Assembly (NCBI GenBank): GCA_964567595.1
Contig: CAZMNF010000049.1
Span: 1 to 14,407, forward strand
Reading direction: 5' to 3'
Length of the DNA: 14,407 nt
Source of the DNA: CAZMNF01 sp964567595
GTDB lineage: Bacteria; Bipolaricaulota; Bipolaricaulia; RBG-16-55-9
This document shows, one piece after another, positions 4,547 through 12,106 of this stretch (positions are counted from its first letter, which is position 1; each line of letters starts with the position of its first letter). The notes beneath the pieces were generated by a model. That model was not told where the DNA came from, ran no database searches, and saw only the letters and a list, made by a program, of their open reading frames with translations. The position numbers and the translations under genes were made by a program.

Positions 4547-5692
4547 ATGTTCCACGTTCGCCGAATCGCCACAGCGTTTGTGCTGGGCGTCGCCGTGCTC
4601 GGCCTCATTGCGGCGCCGTCCAGCTCGCAGCCGAGTCTGCCGCAGGACTCCAACCAGATTGAGATCGCCGGCTCCAGCACCGTCTTTCCGGTCACGACGG
4701 CCGTTGCCGAGCAGTTCAGCGCCGAGAACCCGAACGCCCAGATCAACGTCCGCTCCACCGGCAGCGGCGGCGGCTTCGACCTGTTCCTGCCCCAGGAGAC
4801 CGACATCAATAACTCCTCGCGCGCCATCAAGGCCAGCGAGATCGAGCGGGCCGAGGAGAACGGCACCGAGTTCATCGAGTCGATCGTCGGTTTCGATGGC
4901 CTGACGGTCGCATTGGACGCTGAGCAGGAGGTCTTCCCCGACAGCCAGCCCTGCATGACCTACGGCGAACTGACGTTGCTGTGGAGCGCCGCCTCCGAGG
5001 GCGTCGTCACCAACTACAGCGATCTAGGCAGCCGCTTCGCCGACGCCGAGATCACCCTGAGCGGCGCCGCCGAGACCTCCGGCACCTTCGACTTCTTCAC
5101 CGAAGTCGTCGTCGGCGAGGAGGACGACAGCCGCGAGGACTACTTCAAGACCGAGGAGGACACCCAGCTCGTCGAGCGCACGGCCGAGAACCCGCTCGAG
5201 CTGACCTACTTCGGCTTCGCCTTCTTCGTCAACAACCAGAGCGATTTGACCGCCGTCGCCATCGACCCGAGCCGCCAGACGGTCGACGCTCCGCAGAGCG
5301 TCCTCGACGAGGTCAACGCCACCCGCGAGGCGAACGGCCGGGAGCCGATTGAGAACGGCGCCGGCAGCTGCCAGGGCATCGTTCCGAGCGTCGACAGCAT
5401 CGGCGCGTTCGACTACCCCGTCACCCGCCCGCTGTTCATCTACACCAACCCCGTCAGCGCCGAGCGGCCCCTGGTCAGCGACTTCGTCGACTTCTACCTG
5501 AGCGAGCCCCGCATCGGCAACTCGGAGTTCCTGCTCGACGTTGGCTACATCCCGGCCGCCCAGCAGCTCCGCGAAGCCTCCCGCCAGTGCTGGGAGGACC
5601 GCACCACCGGCTCCGCCTTCGGCGGCGACTTCCCGGCCGGCAACCCGGATCGCATCATCAACCAGTACACGAGCCACTGCGGCACGCAGTGA
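4547..5692 (+). CDS. pstS: Phosphate ABC transporter substrate-binding protein PstS
   Basis: A 381-residue exported protein that captures phosphate outside the membrane and delivers it to PstCA. The start at 4547 is fixed by AGGAGGG 9 bases upstream; it gives a signal peptide (VRRIATAFVLGVAVLGLIAA). Phosphate-binding motifs of the PstS family are all present: AGSSTVFPVT at 41-50, STGSGGGFD at 70-78, DINNSSRAI at 86-94, GFDGLTVAL at 115-123 and ETSGTFDFF at 176-184. There is no lipobox cysteine, so the mature protein is soluble or anchored otherwise, unlike the two lipoproteins later in the window. Four cysteines remain after export (136, 275, 348, 378), enough for two disulfides. The surface is very acidic (EEDDSRED near 191-198). 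It is the first gene of pstSCAB-phoU, with its own promoter and a hairpin after its stop. Confidence 0.95.
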   Translation: MFHVRRIATAFVLGVAVLGLIAAPSSSQPSLPQDSNQIEIAGSSTVFPVTTAVAEQFSAENPNAQINVRSTGSGGGFDLFLPQETDINNSSRAIKASEIERAEENGTEFIESIVGFDGLTVALDAEQEVFPDSQPCMTYGELTLLWSAASEGVVTNYSDLGSRFADAEITLSGAAETSGTFDFFTEVVVGEEDDSREDYFKTEEDTQLVERTAENPLELTYFGFAFFVNNQSDLTAVAIDPSRQTVDAPQSVLDEVNATREANGREPIENGAGSCQGIVPSVDSIGAFDYPVTRPLFIYTNPVSAERPLVSDFVDFYLSEPRIGNSEFLLDVGYIPAAQQLREASRQCWEDRTTGSAFGGDFPAGNPDRIINQYTSHCGTQ

Positions 5693-5724
5693 CGCGTCCG
5701 ATGAGCCTTTAACGCGTTGGCTTA

Positions 5725-5759
5725 AGACGGGGCGCTTGCCGAGCGCGAGCGCCCCGTCT
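5725..5759 (+). terminator. Intercistronic hairpin between pstS and pstC
   Basis: AGACGGGGCGCT (5725-5736) and AGCGCCCCGTCT (5748-5759) form a perfect 12-bp stem that can be extended inward by three pairs to a 5-base loop. There is no downstream T-run, so it is more likely a partial terminator or 3' stabiliser that keeps pstS mRNA above pstCAB than a full stop; the spacing to pstC is only about 100 bases. Confidence 0.55.
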
Positions 5760-5796
5760 ACCATACGGGCAAATCCCAAGCGGGCAATTCCGAACC

Positions 5797-6756
5797 ATGG
5801 CTTACTCCGGCCCCTCCCCGTCCCGTCCCGACGCGGCCGACCGTCGCCTACGGTTGCAGGCACCGCGAGGTCGGCAGCTCAAGGAGAACGTCATCTACGG
5901 GATCTTTCTCCTTGCCGGCTCCGCCGCCATCGTCATCACGCTGCTGACGGTCGGCACGTTCGTGGTGCGCAGCATTCCGTTCTTCCAGGAGGTATCGGTC
6001 TGGACGTTCGTCGGCACGGCGAACTGGAATCCCATCTCGGACTTCAGCCCCAATTTCGGAGCGCTTGCCCTGATGACGAACACGCTCGTCATCACCGCCA
6101 TCGCCGTGGCCGTCGCGTTGCCGCTGGCGCTGTTGACCGCCGTGCTGATCAGCGAGTACCTCACCGCCCGCCTGCGCACGGTCGTCAAGCCGATCTTGGA
6201 GATCCTCGCCGGGATTCCGACCGTCGTCTACGGCTTCTTCGCGCTTGAGACGATCACGCCCCTGCTGCAGTCGACGATCTGGCCGGGCTTGGGCTACGCG
6301 AACGGCATCTCCGCGGGGTTGGTGATGGGGGTCATGATCATCCCATTGGCCGCCTCGATCATCGAGGACGTGCTCTACGCCGTTCCGCGTTCCATTCGTG
6401 AAGGCGCGCTCGCCATGGGCGCGACCAAGTTTGAAACCGTCTGGAAGATCCTCTTGCCCGCCGGGATCTCAGGCATCGGCGCGGCCTTCATTCTCTCCAT
6501 GTCGCGGGCCATCGGCGAGACGATGATCGTCACCATGGCCGCCGGGATGCAGCCGGCCTGGCCGCCGGACCCCAGCGGAACGATGATGACGATGACCGCC
6601 AGCATCGTGAACATCGCCACCGGCGGCGAGCACGCCATGACCGACTTCATCTGGGGCGCGGTCTTCGCCATCGGCCTCTATCTCTTTGTGGTGACGCTCG
6701 TGCTCAACGTCGTCAGCCATCTGATCGTGGAACGCTACCGGGAGCAGTACGAATGA
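5797..6756 (+). CDS. pstC: Phosphate ABC transporter permease PstC
   Basis: A 319-residue inner-membrane permease forming the PstC half of the phosphate channel. A positively charged N-terminus (about 1-30) precedes the first helix (31-58), then a periplasmic loop with SIPFFQEVSVWTFVG, and the binding-protein-dependent transport domain with NTLVITAIAVAVALPLALL and LEILAGIPTVVYGFFAL. The EAA loop that docks on the ATPase is REGALAMGATKFETVWKILL (201-220). Length is normal for the family. The ATG at 5797 lacks a clear Shine-Dalgarno, consistent with weaker translation than pstS. The gene follows the hairpin downstream of pstS and overlaps pstA by four bases (ATGA), so the two permease halves are translationally coupled. 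Confidence 0.95.
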   Translation: MAYSGPSPSRPDAADRRLRLQAPRGRQLKENVIYGIFLLAGSAAIVITLLTVGTFVVRSIPFFQEVSVWTFVGTANWNPISDFSPNFGALALMTNTLVITAIAVAVALPLALLTAVLISEYLTARLRTVVKPILEILAGIPTVVYGFFALETITPLLQSTIWPGLGYANGISAGLVMGVMIIPLAASIIEDVLYAVPRSIREGALAMGATKFETVWKILLPAGISGIGAAFILSMSRAIGETMIVTMAAGMQPAWPPDPSGTMMTMTASIVNIATGGEHAMTDFIWGAVFAIGLYLFVVTLVLNVVSHLIVERYREQYE

Positions 6757-8228
6757 CGCCGTTCGGGGATCCCCAACAGACTCGCCGACTCCGCTGGCGT
6801 CGCGCCAAGGGCAGTATCTTCGTGGCCGTCGCCGCGATCGCGCTCGTGCTGGCGCTGGCGGTCTTGGTGGTCCTGATCACGACGACGACGCTCGAGGCGT
6901 CGAAACTGACGGGCATGGACGCCATGGCCGAGGCCGGAATCTCCCTGTCGGTGCGAGCGTTCAACTACCAGACCGACGAGGCGAGCCGCTCGTTCCCGTA
7001 TCTGTCGGTCTCGGATCTGTCGTCGGGATCGTCCGCTGAGGAGATCGGCATCCGACAGTACGACGCGGTCACGTCCATGAACGACGAGCCGTTGGACTCG
7101 ATGGAACAGCCATGGCAGATCCTGGCGACGGCCGAGTCGGATGAGGATGGGATGCTGCGCCTGCCGATCGCTTGGGTGCCGGCGACTGATCGGCTGATCG
7201 GCGAACTCGGCTCCGCATCCATTCCCGGCAAGCGGGGCCAATATCGGGCATCCATCGAGTCGCTCAATCCCGACTCGCCCGCGGCCGCCGCCGGCCTGCA
7301 AGAGGGCGACGCGTTGATCGAGGCGAACGATCTCCCGATCCAGGGTCGTCGGAAGGCGTGGGGGGCGATCGTGGCTGCCGCCAAACGGAGCCCGATCGGC
7401 GAGCCCGTCACCCTCACCATCGAGCGGGACGGCGAGCGCATCGACGTTCCAATGGACGCCGAGCGCAGCGGCACGCTGGTCGCCGAACGCGACGTCTGGG
7501 GGGCCATCTGGGACTTTGCCACCAGCCTCGACTCGCCCAATCGGCCCGAACGGGCCGGCTTGAAGAGCGCGCTTTTGGGGACGATCTACATCATGCTCGT
7601 TATGATGGTCTTCGCGTTTCCCATCGGCGCGATGGGCGCGATCTATCTGGAGGAGTACGCCTCCAAGAACGTCTTCACCGACACCGTGCAGATCCTGATC
7701 GCCAACTTGGCCGGGATCCCGTCGGTCGCTTACGGGATCATCGGGTTGCAGATATTTGCCCGCGAACTCGGCATGGGCAACAGCGTGTTGGCGGGCGGCC
7801 TGACGCTCGGGCTGGTCATCCTGCCCATCATGATCATCGCCGCTCGGGAGACGCTTCGGGCTGTGCCGCCCTGGGTTCGAGAGGCGGCCTATGGCGTCGG
7901 CGCCACCCGCTGGCAAGTCATTCGCTCCCAGGTCTTGCCCGTCTCGCTGCCGGGCATGTTCACGGGGATGATTCTGTCGTTGGCGCAAGCGATCGGGGAA
8001 GCCGCCCCGCTCATTCTGCTGGGGGCGTCGCTGTACGTGAACTACGTGCCGGACGGCCTCTTGAGCGGCTTCACGGCCGTGCCGCTGCAGATCTTCTCCT
8101 GGGTCTTCCGCGCCAAAGCCGGGTTCAACACGGTCGCCTCCGTGGCGATCCTGCTGCTGCTGGCCGTCATGATCATCCTGAACGCGCTTGCAATTCTGTT
8201 GCGCAACCGCTACCAAAAGAGTTGGTGA
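6753..8228 (+). CDS. pstA: Phosphate permease PstA with an inserted PDZ-containing extracytoplasmic domain
   Basis: A 491-residue protein, whereas PstA is normally about 280-300. Residues 20-44 form the first helix. Residues 52-245 are extra: a weak PDZ-like unit at about 82-146 (SSGSSAEEIGIRQYDAVTSMN) and a clear PDZ domain at about 165-235 (IESLNPDSPAAAAGLQEGDALIEAN, then EPVTLTIERDGERIDVPM). The permease domain follows (about 270-485): GTIYIMLVMMVFAFPIGAMG, IANLAGIPSVAYGIIGLQIF, and the EAA loop REAAYGVGATRWQVIRSQVL at 376-395, with AIGEAAPLILLGA near the end. By topology the PDZ region should face the outside of the membrane, where PstS docks. The permease core looks intact, so it should work as PstA. 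It overlaps pstC by four bases, and pstB follows after 15 bases. The PDZ ligand is unknown; a protein C-terminus such as PstS or a protease is a guess. Confidence 0.92.
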   Translation: MTPFGDPQQTRRLRWRRAKGSIFVAVAAIALVLALAVLVVLITTTTLEASKLTGMDAMAEAGISLSVRAFNYQTDEASRSFPYLSVSDLSSGSSAEEIGIRQYDAVTSMNDEPLDSMEQPWQILATAESDEDGMLRLPIAWVPATDRLIGELGSASIPGKRGQYRASIESLNPDSPAAAAGLQEGDALIEANDLPIQGRRKAWGAIVAAAKRSPIGEPVTLTIERDGERIDVPMDAERSGTLVAERDVWGAIWDFATSLDSPNRPERAGLKSALLGTIYIMLVMMVFAFPIGAMGAIYLEEYASKNVFTDTVQILIANLAGIPSVAYGIIGLQIFARELGMGNSVLAGGLTLGLVILPIMIIAARETLRAVPPWVREAAYGVGATRWQVIRSQVLPVSLPGMFTGMILSLAQAIGEAAPLILLGASLYVNYVPDGLLSGFTAVPLQIFSWVFRAKAGFNTVASVAILLLLAVMIILNALAILLRNRYQKSW

Positions 8229-8243
8229 GGTGAGAAGACCCCC

Positions 8244-9044
8244 ATGAGCGACGGAGCCGCGCCGATGACGAGCCCATCGACGAATACGACTGCCGACGCC
8301 GTTCTGCGTTCAGAGGACTTCAGCCTCTGGTACGGGGATTTTCAAGCCATCGACGGCATCACGCTCGACATTCCGAAGCACCAAGTCACGGCGATTATCG
8401 GCCCGAGCGGCTGCGGCAAGAGCACGTATTTGCGGGCGCTCAACCGCATGAACGACCTCATCTCCACCGTGCACGTCGAGGGCCGCGTGCTCTATCACGA
8501 TCAGAACATCTATGACCGCAGCGTCGATCCCGTCCAGGTGCGCCGCCACATCGGCATGGTTTTCCAGAAGCCCAATCCGTTCCCCAAGTCGATCTACGAG
8601 AACGTCGCGTTCGGGCTGCGGATCAACGGGCTCAGTGACCACATGGACGATCGCGTCGAAACGGCCCTCAAACGGGCGGCGCTCTGGGACGAGGTGAAGG
8701 ACGAGCTCCACACGAAAAAGGGCTTGGATCTCTCCGGCGGCCAGCAGCAACGCCTCTGCATCGCCCGCGCGCTCGCCATCGAACCCGACGTGCTGCTCAT
8801 GGACGAGCCCGCCTCGGCGCTCGATCCCGTAGCCACCGCCAAGATCGAAGACCTCATCCACGAGTTAAAGCAGAGCTACACGGTTGCCATCGTCACCCAC
8901 AACATGCAACAGGCCGCGCGCGTCTCGGACCGTACGGCGTTCTTTTATCTCGGTCGGCTGATCGAGGTCGGATCGACCTCGAAGATCTTCGAGAATCCCG
9001 ACAACCAACAGACGGAGGATTACGTCACCGGAAAGTTCGGTTGA
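8244..9044 (+). CDS. pstB: Phosphate ABC transporter ATPase PstB
   Basis: A 266-residue cytoplasmic ATPase that powers PstCA. All ABC motifs are present: Walker A GPSGCGKST at 53-61, Q-loop QKPNPFP starting at Q108, signature LSGGQQQR at 163-170, Walker B VLLMDEP at 183-189 with D-loop SALDP, and switch histidine H219 in VTHNMQQAARVSD. The PstB-typical RALNRMNDL and FQKPNPFPKSIYENVAFG stretches make the assignment firm. The N-terminal 20 residues are a poorly conserved extension. The start is uncertain: ATG 8244 has GAGGTGAG about 11 bases upstream, while an in-frame ATG at 8265 has GGAG at a better 8-base spacing. The phoU start lies 7 bases after the stop. Confidence 0.96.
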   Translation: MSDGAAPMTSPSTNTTADAVLRSEDFSLWYGDFQAIDGITLDIPKHQVTAIIGPSGCGKSTYLRALNRMNDLISTVHVEGRVLYHDQNIYDRSVDPVQVRRHIGMVFQKPNPFPKSIYENVAFGLRINGLSDHMDDRVETALKRAALWDEVKDELHTKKGLDLSGGQQQRLCIARALAIEPDVLLMDEPASALDPVATAKIEDLIHELKQSYTVAIVTHNMQQAARVSDRTAFFYLGRLIEVGSTSKIFENPDNQQTEDYVTGKFG

Positions 9045-9051
9045 GGCACGC

Positions 9052-9729
9052 ATGGTACGCGAAAGTTATCAACAACAACTCGACGAGTTATTGGAGCGGG
9101 TCTCGGGGATCGGCCATGATGTCCGCGAGGGCCTGGAGATGGGGCTCAAGGCGATCACAACCCACGATCATGACTTGGGCAAAAGCCTCGACGATTGGGA
9201 CGACGCCATCGACGATCGCACGCTCGAGGTCGAGCAGCAGTGCACCAACCTCCTGGCGCTGCAACAGCCCGTTGCCATCGACCTTCGCCAGATCCTGAGC
9301 GCCTTCAAGATCGTGACAGACTTGGAGCGCGTCGCCGACTTGGCCGTCAATTTGGGAGAATACGCCCTGGAGACCGAGGCGTTCGTGCTCGTCTCCCAGG
9401 ACGCCTTGAAGGGCTTGGGTGATGTCGCCGACGGGATGCTCAACGATGCGTTGGAGGCGTTCCGTCATAAGGACACGTCGAAAGCTCTGGAAGTCATCAA
9501 GCGAGACCGTGAGATGGATCAACGCTGCTGGGACTTGCGCTCGGCGTTGCTGACCGAGATCATCCGAACCGCCAACGAACGGACCTCGTCCGAACAGGCC
9601 CAGGAGATCGCCGACGACATCATCACGGTCCTCTGGTCGATCCGAGATCTCGAACGCGTCGCGGACCACGCGGTCAACATCTGCGCGCGCACGATCTACT
9701 GGCTGGAGGCCGACTCGACCTACATTTGA
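9052..9729 (+). CDS. phoU: Phosphate signalling/transport regulator PhoU
   Basis: A 225-residue all-helical protein that links the Pst transporter to phosphate signalling, usually by inhibiting the PhoR kinase and modulating Pst activity. It is a two-fold repeat of three-helix bundles, each with the metal-binding signature: DLERVADLAVN at 90-100 and DLERVADHAVN at 199-209. Length is typical. GAGG sits 6 bases before the ATG, and the gene is 7 bases after pstB, so it is the last gene of the pst operon. No phoB/phoR pair is in the window. No obvious terminator follows the stop, so some transcripts may run into the cyclotransferase gene. Confidence 0.95.
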   Translation: MVRESYQQQLDELLERVSGIGHDVREGLEMGLKAITTHDHDLGKSLDDWDDAIDDRTLEVEQQCTNLLALQQPVAIDLRQILSAFKIVTDLERVADLAVNLGEYALETEAFVLVSQDALKGLGDVADGMLNDALEAFRHKDTSKALEVIKRDREMDQRCWDLRSALLTEIIRTANERTSSEQAQEIADDIITVLWSIRDLERVADHAVNICARTIYWLEADSTYI

Positions 9730-9786
9730 CGCCCACCACGGACGCGGTCTGGGCTGACTTGGCAACGACGTTGGATATCCCCGACA

Positions 9787-10593
9787 ATGGCGAGAGACAT
9801 GCGCACTGTGACGACGCTTGTCCGCGTTCTCACCCTGCTTGTGCTGAGTTCGCTCATCGTGGGCTGCACGTCGTCGACGCAGTCCGCCCAAAACGGCCCC
9901 GCGCCCGTCTATGGCTACGAGGTCGTCAACGCCTACCCGCACGACACGGGCGCGTTCACGCAGGGGCTCGGCTACCGCGACGGCACGCTCTATGAGGGAA
10001 CGGGCATTCGGGGCGAGTCCGACATCCGCCAAGTCAAGCTCGAATCCGGGAACGTCATTCGGAAGCGTGAGATTTCTGACCAATATTTCGGCGAAGGGAT
10101 CACGCTCTGGAACGATCGACTCGTCCAACTGACCTGGCAATCCAACGTCGGCTTCGTCTACGAGCGAGCGACGTTCGATCGGGTGGATGACTTCTCCTAT
10201 CCCACCGAAGGCTGGGGACTCACCCACGACGGCGAGCGGCTGATCATGAGCGACGGGACGTCGTCGCTGTATTTCCACGATCCGGACACGTTCGAGCGGC
10301 AGGGATCTGTCGAGGTTCAGGACGACGACGAGCCCATTGATCAGCTGAACGAGCTCGAGTTCATCGAGGGGAAGGTCTACGCCAACGTCTGGCAGGCGGA
10401 TCGGATCGCGATTATCGACCCCACCGATGGCCGCGTGACGGCCTGGATCGACCTGACGGGCTTGCTTCCCGAGAAAGACCGCACCCCGAGCACGGACGTC
10501 CTCAACGGGATCGCCTACGATGCCGAGAACGACCGACTGTTCGTCACTGGCAAGCGCTGGCCGAAGCTCTTCGAGATCGACGTCGTGCGCTGA
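9787..10593 (+). CDS. Lipoprotein glutaminyl-peptide cyclotransferase
   Basis: A 268-residue exported protein of the glutamine cyclotransferase family (PF05096 type, five-bladed beta-propeller), which converts N-terminal glutamine of peptides to pyroglutamate. The family pattern is clear along the whole length: YPHDTGAFTQGLGYRDGTLYEGTG at 50-73, FGEGITLWNDRLVQLTW at 101-117, NELEFIEGKVYANVW at 188-202, DVLNGIAYDAENDRLFVTGKRWPKLFEI at 237-264. A signal peptide ends in the lipobox LIVGC (23-27), so it should be lipid-anchored and act outside the cytoplasm. An in-frame ATG at 9799 would shorten it by four residues; neither start has a good Shine-Dalgarno. It is 57 bases after phoU in the same direction and ends 3 bases from the convergent frr stop. 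Natural substrates in bacteria are largely unknown. Confidence 0.93.
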   Translation: MARDMRTVTTLVRVLTLLVLSSLIVGCTSSTQSAQNGPAPVYGYEVVNAYPHDTGAFTQGLGYRDGTLYEGTGIRGESDIRQVKLESGNVIRKREISDQYFGEGITLWNDRLVQLTWQSNVGFVYERATFDRVDDFSYPTEGWGLTHDGERLIMSDGTSSLYFHDPDTFERQGSVEVQDDDEPIDQLNELEFIEGKVYANVWQADRIAIIDPTDGRVTAWIDLTGLLPEKDRTPSTDVLNGIAYDAENDRLFVTGKRWPKLFEIDVVR

Positions 10594-10596
10594 CGG

Positions 10597-11154
10597 CTAG
10601 ACGTGGGAGAGCTGCTCTTCCTTGTTCTTCATCACCTCGTCGACCTTGTCCGTGAACTCTTGCGTGATGTCGTCGATCTCCTTGAGCGCGCGATGGACGT
10701 CGTCCTCGCCCATCTCGCCCTCTTTCTGCATCTTTTCGAATTTATCCTTCAGGTCGCGACGGATGTTGCGGATGGCGACCCTCGTCTCCTCGGCCTTGTC
10801 GTGGACGTGTTTGATGAGCTCTTTGCGTCGCTCCTCGGTCAGTTTGGGAATCACGACGCGGATCACGTCCTGATCCGCGGAGGGGTTCAATCCAAGATCA
10901 GACTCCACGATGGCCTTTTCGATCTCCTTCATGGCGTTCTTGTCGAACGGCCGCACGAGGAGCATGTTCGCGTCCGGGGCCGTCACGTTGGCGATGTGCT
11001 GCAAGGGCGTCTGCGTGCCGTAGTAGTCCACATTCAGGTCCTCGATCATGCTCGGATTCGCCCGGCCGGTCCGCAGCTTCTGCATCTCGTCCTCGAAGAC
11101 CTTCAGAGATTTCTGCATGTGCTGGCGCATTTCATCGATGGTTTCGTCGGGCAT
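10597..11154 (-). CDS. frr: Ribosome recycling factor
   Basis: A 185-residue protein of standard length that, with EF-G, splits post-termination ribosomes. Hallmarks are KLRTGRANPSMIEDL (26-40), VDYYGTQTPLQHIANVTAPD (42-61), MLLVRPFDKNAMKEIEKAI, and KLTEERRKELIKHVHDKAEETRVAIRNIRRD, together the L-shaped three-helix bundle plus beta/alpha domain. The ATG at 11154 is chosen because GAGGTG lies 6 bases upstream and the length then matches the family; a GTG at 11163 would lie within the Shine-Dalgarno. It is not next to pyrH or tsf, its usual neighbours, and stands alone between a convergent cyclotransferase gene and a divergent SAM hydroxide adenosyltransferase gene. A near-consensus promoter lies just upstream. 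Confidence 0.97.
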   Translation of the reverse strand: MPDETIDEMRQHMQKSLKVFEDEMQKLRTGRANPSMIEDLNVDYYGTQTPLQHIANVTAPDANMLLVRPFDKNAMKEIEKAIVESDLGLNPSADQDVIRVVIPKLTEERRKELIKHVHDKAEETRVAIRNIRRDLKDKFEKMQKEGEMGEDDVHRALKEIDDITQEFTDKVDEVMKNKEEQLSHV

Positions 11155-11178
11155 CCTAATCACCTCATTGGTAGATCA

Positions 11179-11208
11179 ATTATAGGCCTCGTCATTCCGG
11201 CGCATCAA
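11179..11208 (-). promoter_or_regulatory. frr promoter
   Basis: On the minus strand TTGATG (11208..11203), 18 bases, then a perfect TATAAT (11184..11179). Transcription would start near 11172, leaving a leader of roughly 18 bases that contains the GAGGTG site of frr. Confidence 0.65.
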
Positions 11209-11252
11209 CTGCCAACCCGCCCCTGTCGTCGTCAGCCAGAGCGGAGGGCCGC

Positions 11253-11281
11253 TTGACCCTCTCGCCGCTTGCGCCTATGAT
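11253..11281 (+). promoter_or_regulatory. Promoter of the SAM hydroxide adenosyltransferase gene
   Basis: TTGACC (11253-11258), 17 bases, TATGAT (11276-11281). The expected transcription start (about 11287-11290) is at or next to the ATG at 11291, so the transcript would be leaderless or nearly so. This agrees with the absence of a Shine-Dalgarno. Confidence 0.6.
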
Positions 11282-11290
11282 GAGCGCCCC

Positions 11291-12106
11291 ATGGGGCTTT
11301 TGACGTTGCTCTCCGACTTCGGCGATCGCAGCCCGTATCCCGCGGCGCTGCGCGTGGTGGCGGACGGGATCATGCCCAAGGGCGTCCGGATGATCGACTT
11401 GACCCACGAGATCCGTCCGCAGCACGTGCGCGAAGCCGCGTTCGTCCTCTGGAGCCTCGCCCCGGAATGCCCGGACGGAACGGTCCACTGTGCCGTCATC
11501 GATCCGGGGGTCGGCACCGAACGGGCCGGCCTGATCGTCACCACCAACCACCAGTCGTTCGTGGGCCCCGACAACGGCCTGCTCAAGCCCGCTGCCGAGA
11601 GCGTCGGCCCCGTTCAGGCCGTCCACGAGATCGATCTGGGGCGAACCGACTTTCTTCGTCCGCCCATCTCGGCGACCTTCCACGGCCGCGACGTCTTCGC
11701 CCCTGTGGCGGCACATCTGGCGGCGGGCGTTGATCCCTCGCAAGTCGGCCCCCGCATCGACGCTTGGCGAACCCTCGGCGTTAATTTTACGGACGGCGCT
11801 TACGTGGCGAACCGAGGGACATTTGAGGTCCAAATCGTCTACGTTGATGGGTTCGGCAACTTGATTACCAACCTCCCCACTCGCGAGTTCGACAAGCACG
11901 CCCAGCCCCGTGAACGGGTCGTTATGGAGATGGACGGTCGCGCGCGCCCCGTCCGACGGGTGCCGAGCTTCGGATTCGCCGAACGGGGTGAGCTCTGTCT
12001 CGTGGGCGGCAGCCACGGCCTGATCGAGGTGTCGGTGCGGGAGGGAAGCGCCCAAGCTGAGCTCGGCTCCGACATCGGGACGGACCTCGTCTTGAAACGG
12101 CCATGA
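11291..12106 (+). CDS. SAM hydroxide adenosyltransferase (DUF62 family)
   Basis: A 271-residue enzyme of the family that hydrolyses S-adenosylmethionine to adenosine and methionine using hydroxide, related to fluorinases and chlorinases. LLTLLSDFGDRSPYPAALR opens the protein as usual, with AVIDPGVGTERAG (D71, R78) and FHGRDVFAPVAAHLA (H131). These align in spacing with the Asp-Arg-His set described for the archaeal enzyme. VDGFGNLITNL (185-195) starts the C-terminal domain. Nothing indicates a halogenase variant, so hydrolysis is the default reading; the physiological purpose in bacteria is unclear. It has its own promoter, an apparently leaderless start, and overlaps cca by four bases (ATGA), implying co-translation. 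Confidence 0.92.
   Translation: MGLLTLLSDFGDRSPYPAALRVVADGIMPKGVRMIDLTHEIRPQHVREAAFVLWSLAPECPDGTVHCAVIDPGVGTERAGLIVTTNHQSFVGPDNGLLKPAAESVGPVQAVHEIDLGRTDFLRPPISATFHGRDVFAPVAAHLAAGVDPSQVGPRIDAWRTLGVNFTDGAYVANRGTFEVQIVYVDGFGNLITNLPTREFDKHAQPRERVVMEMDGRARPVRRVPSFGFAERGELCLVGGSHGLIEVSVREGSAQAELGSDIGTDLVLKRP

Noticed and set aside
6735..8216. Long minus-strand open frame (493 codons) opposite pstA
   Set aside because: It mirrors pstA exactly, has low-complexity Arg/Gly/Asp-rich content and no recognisable domain; antisense frames of this kind are common in GC-rich DNA.
9088..10278. Minus-strand open frame spanning phoU and the cyclotransferase gene
   Set aside because: Antisense to two well-identified genes and crosses their boundary, with no family resemblance or ribosome site.
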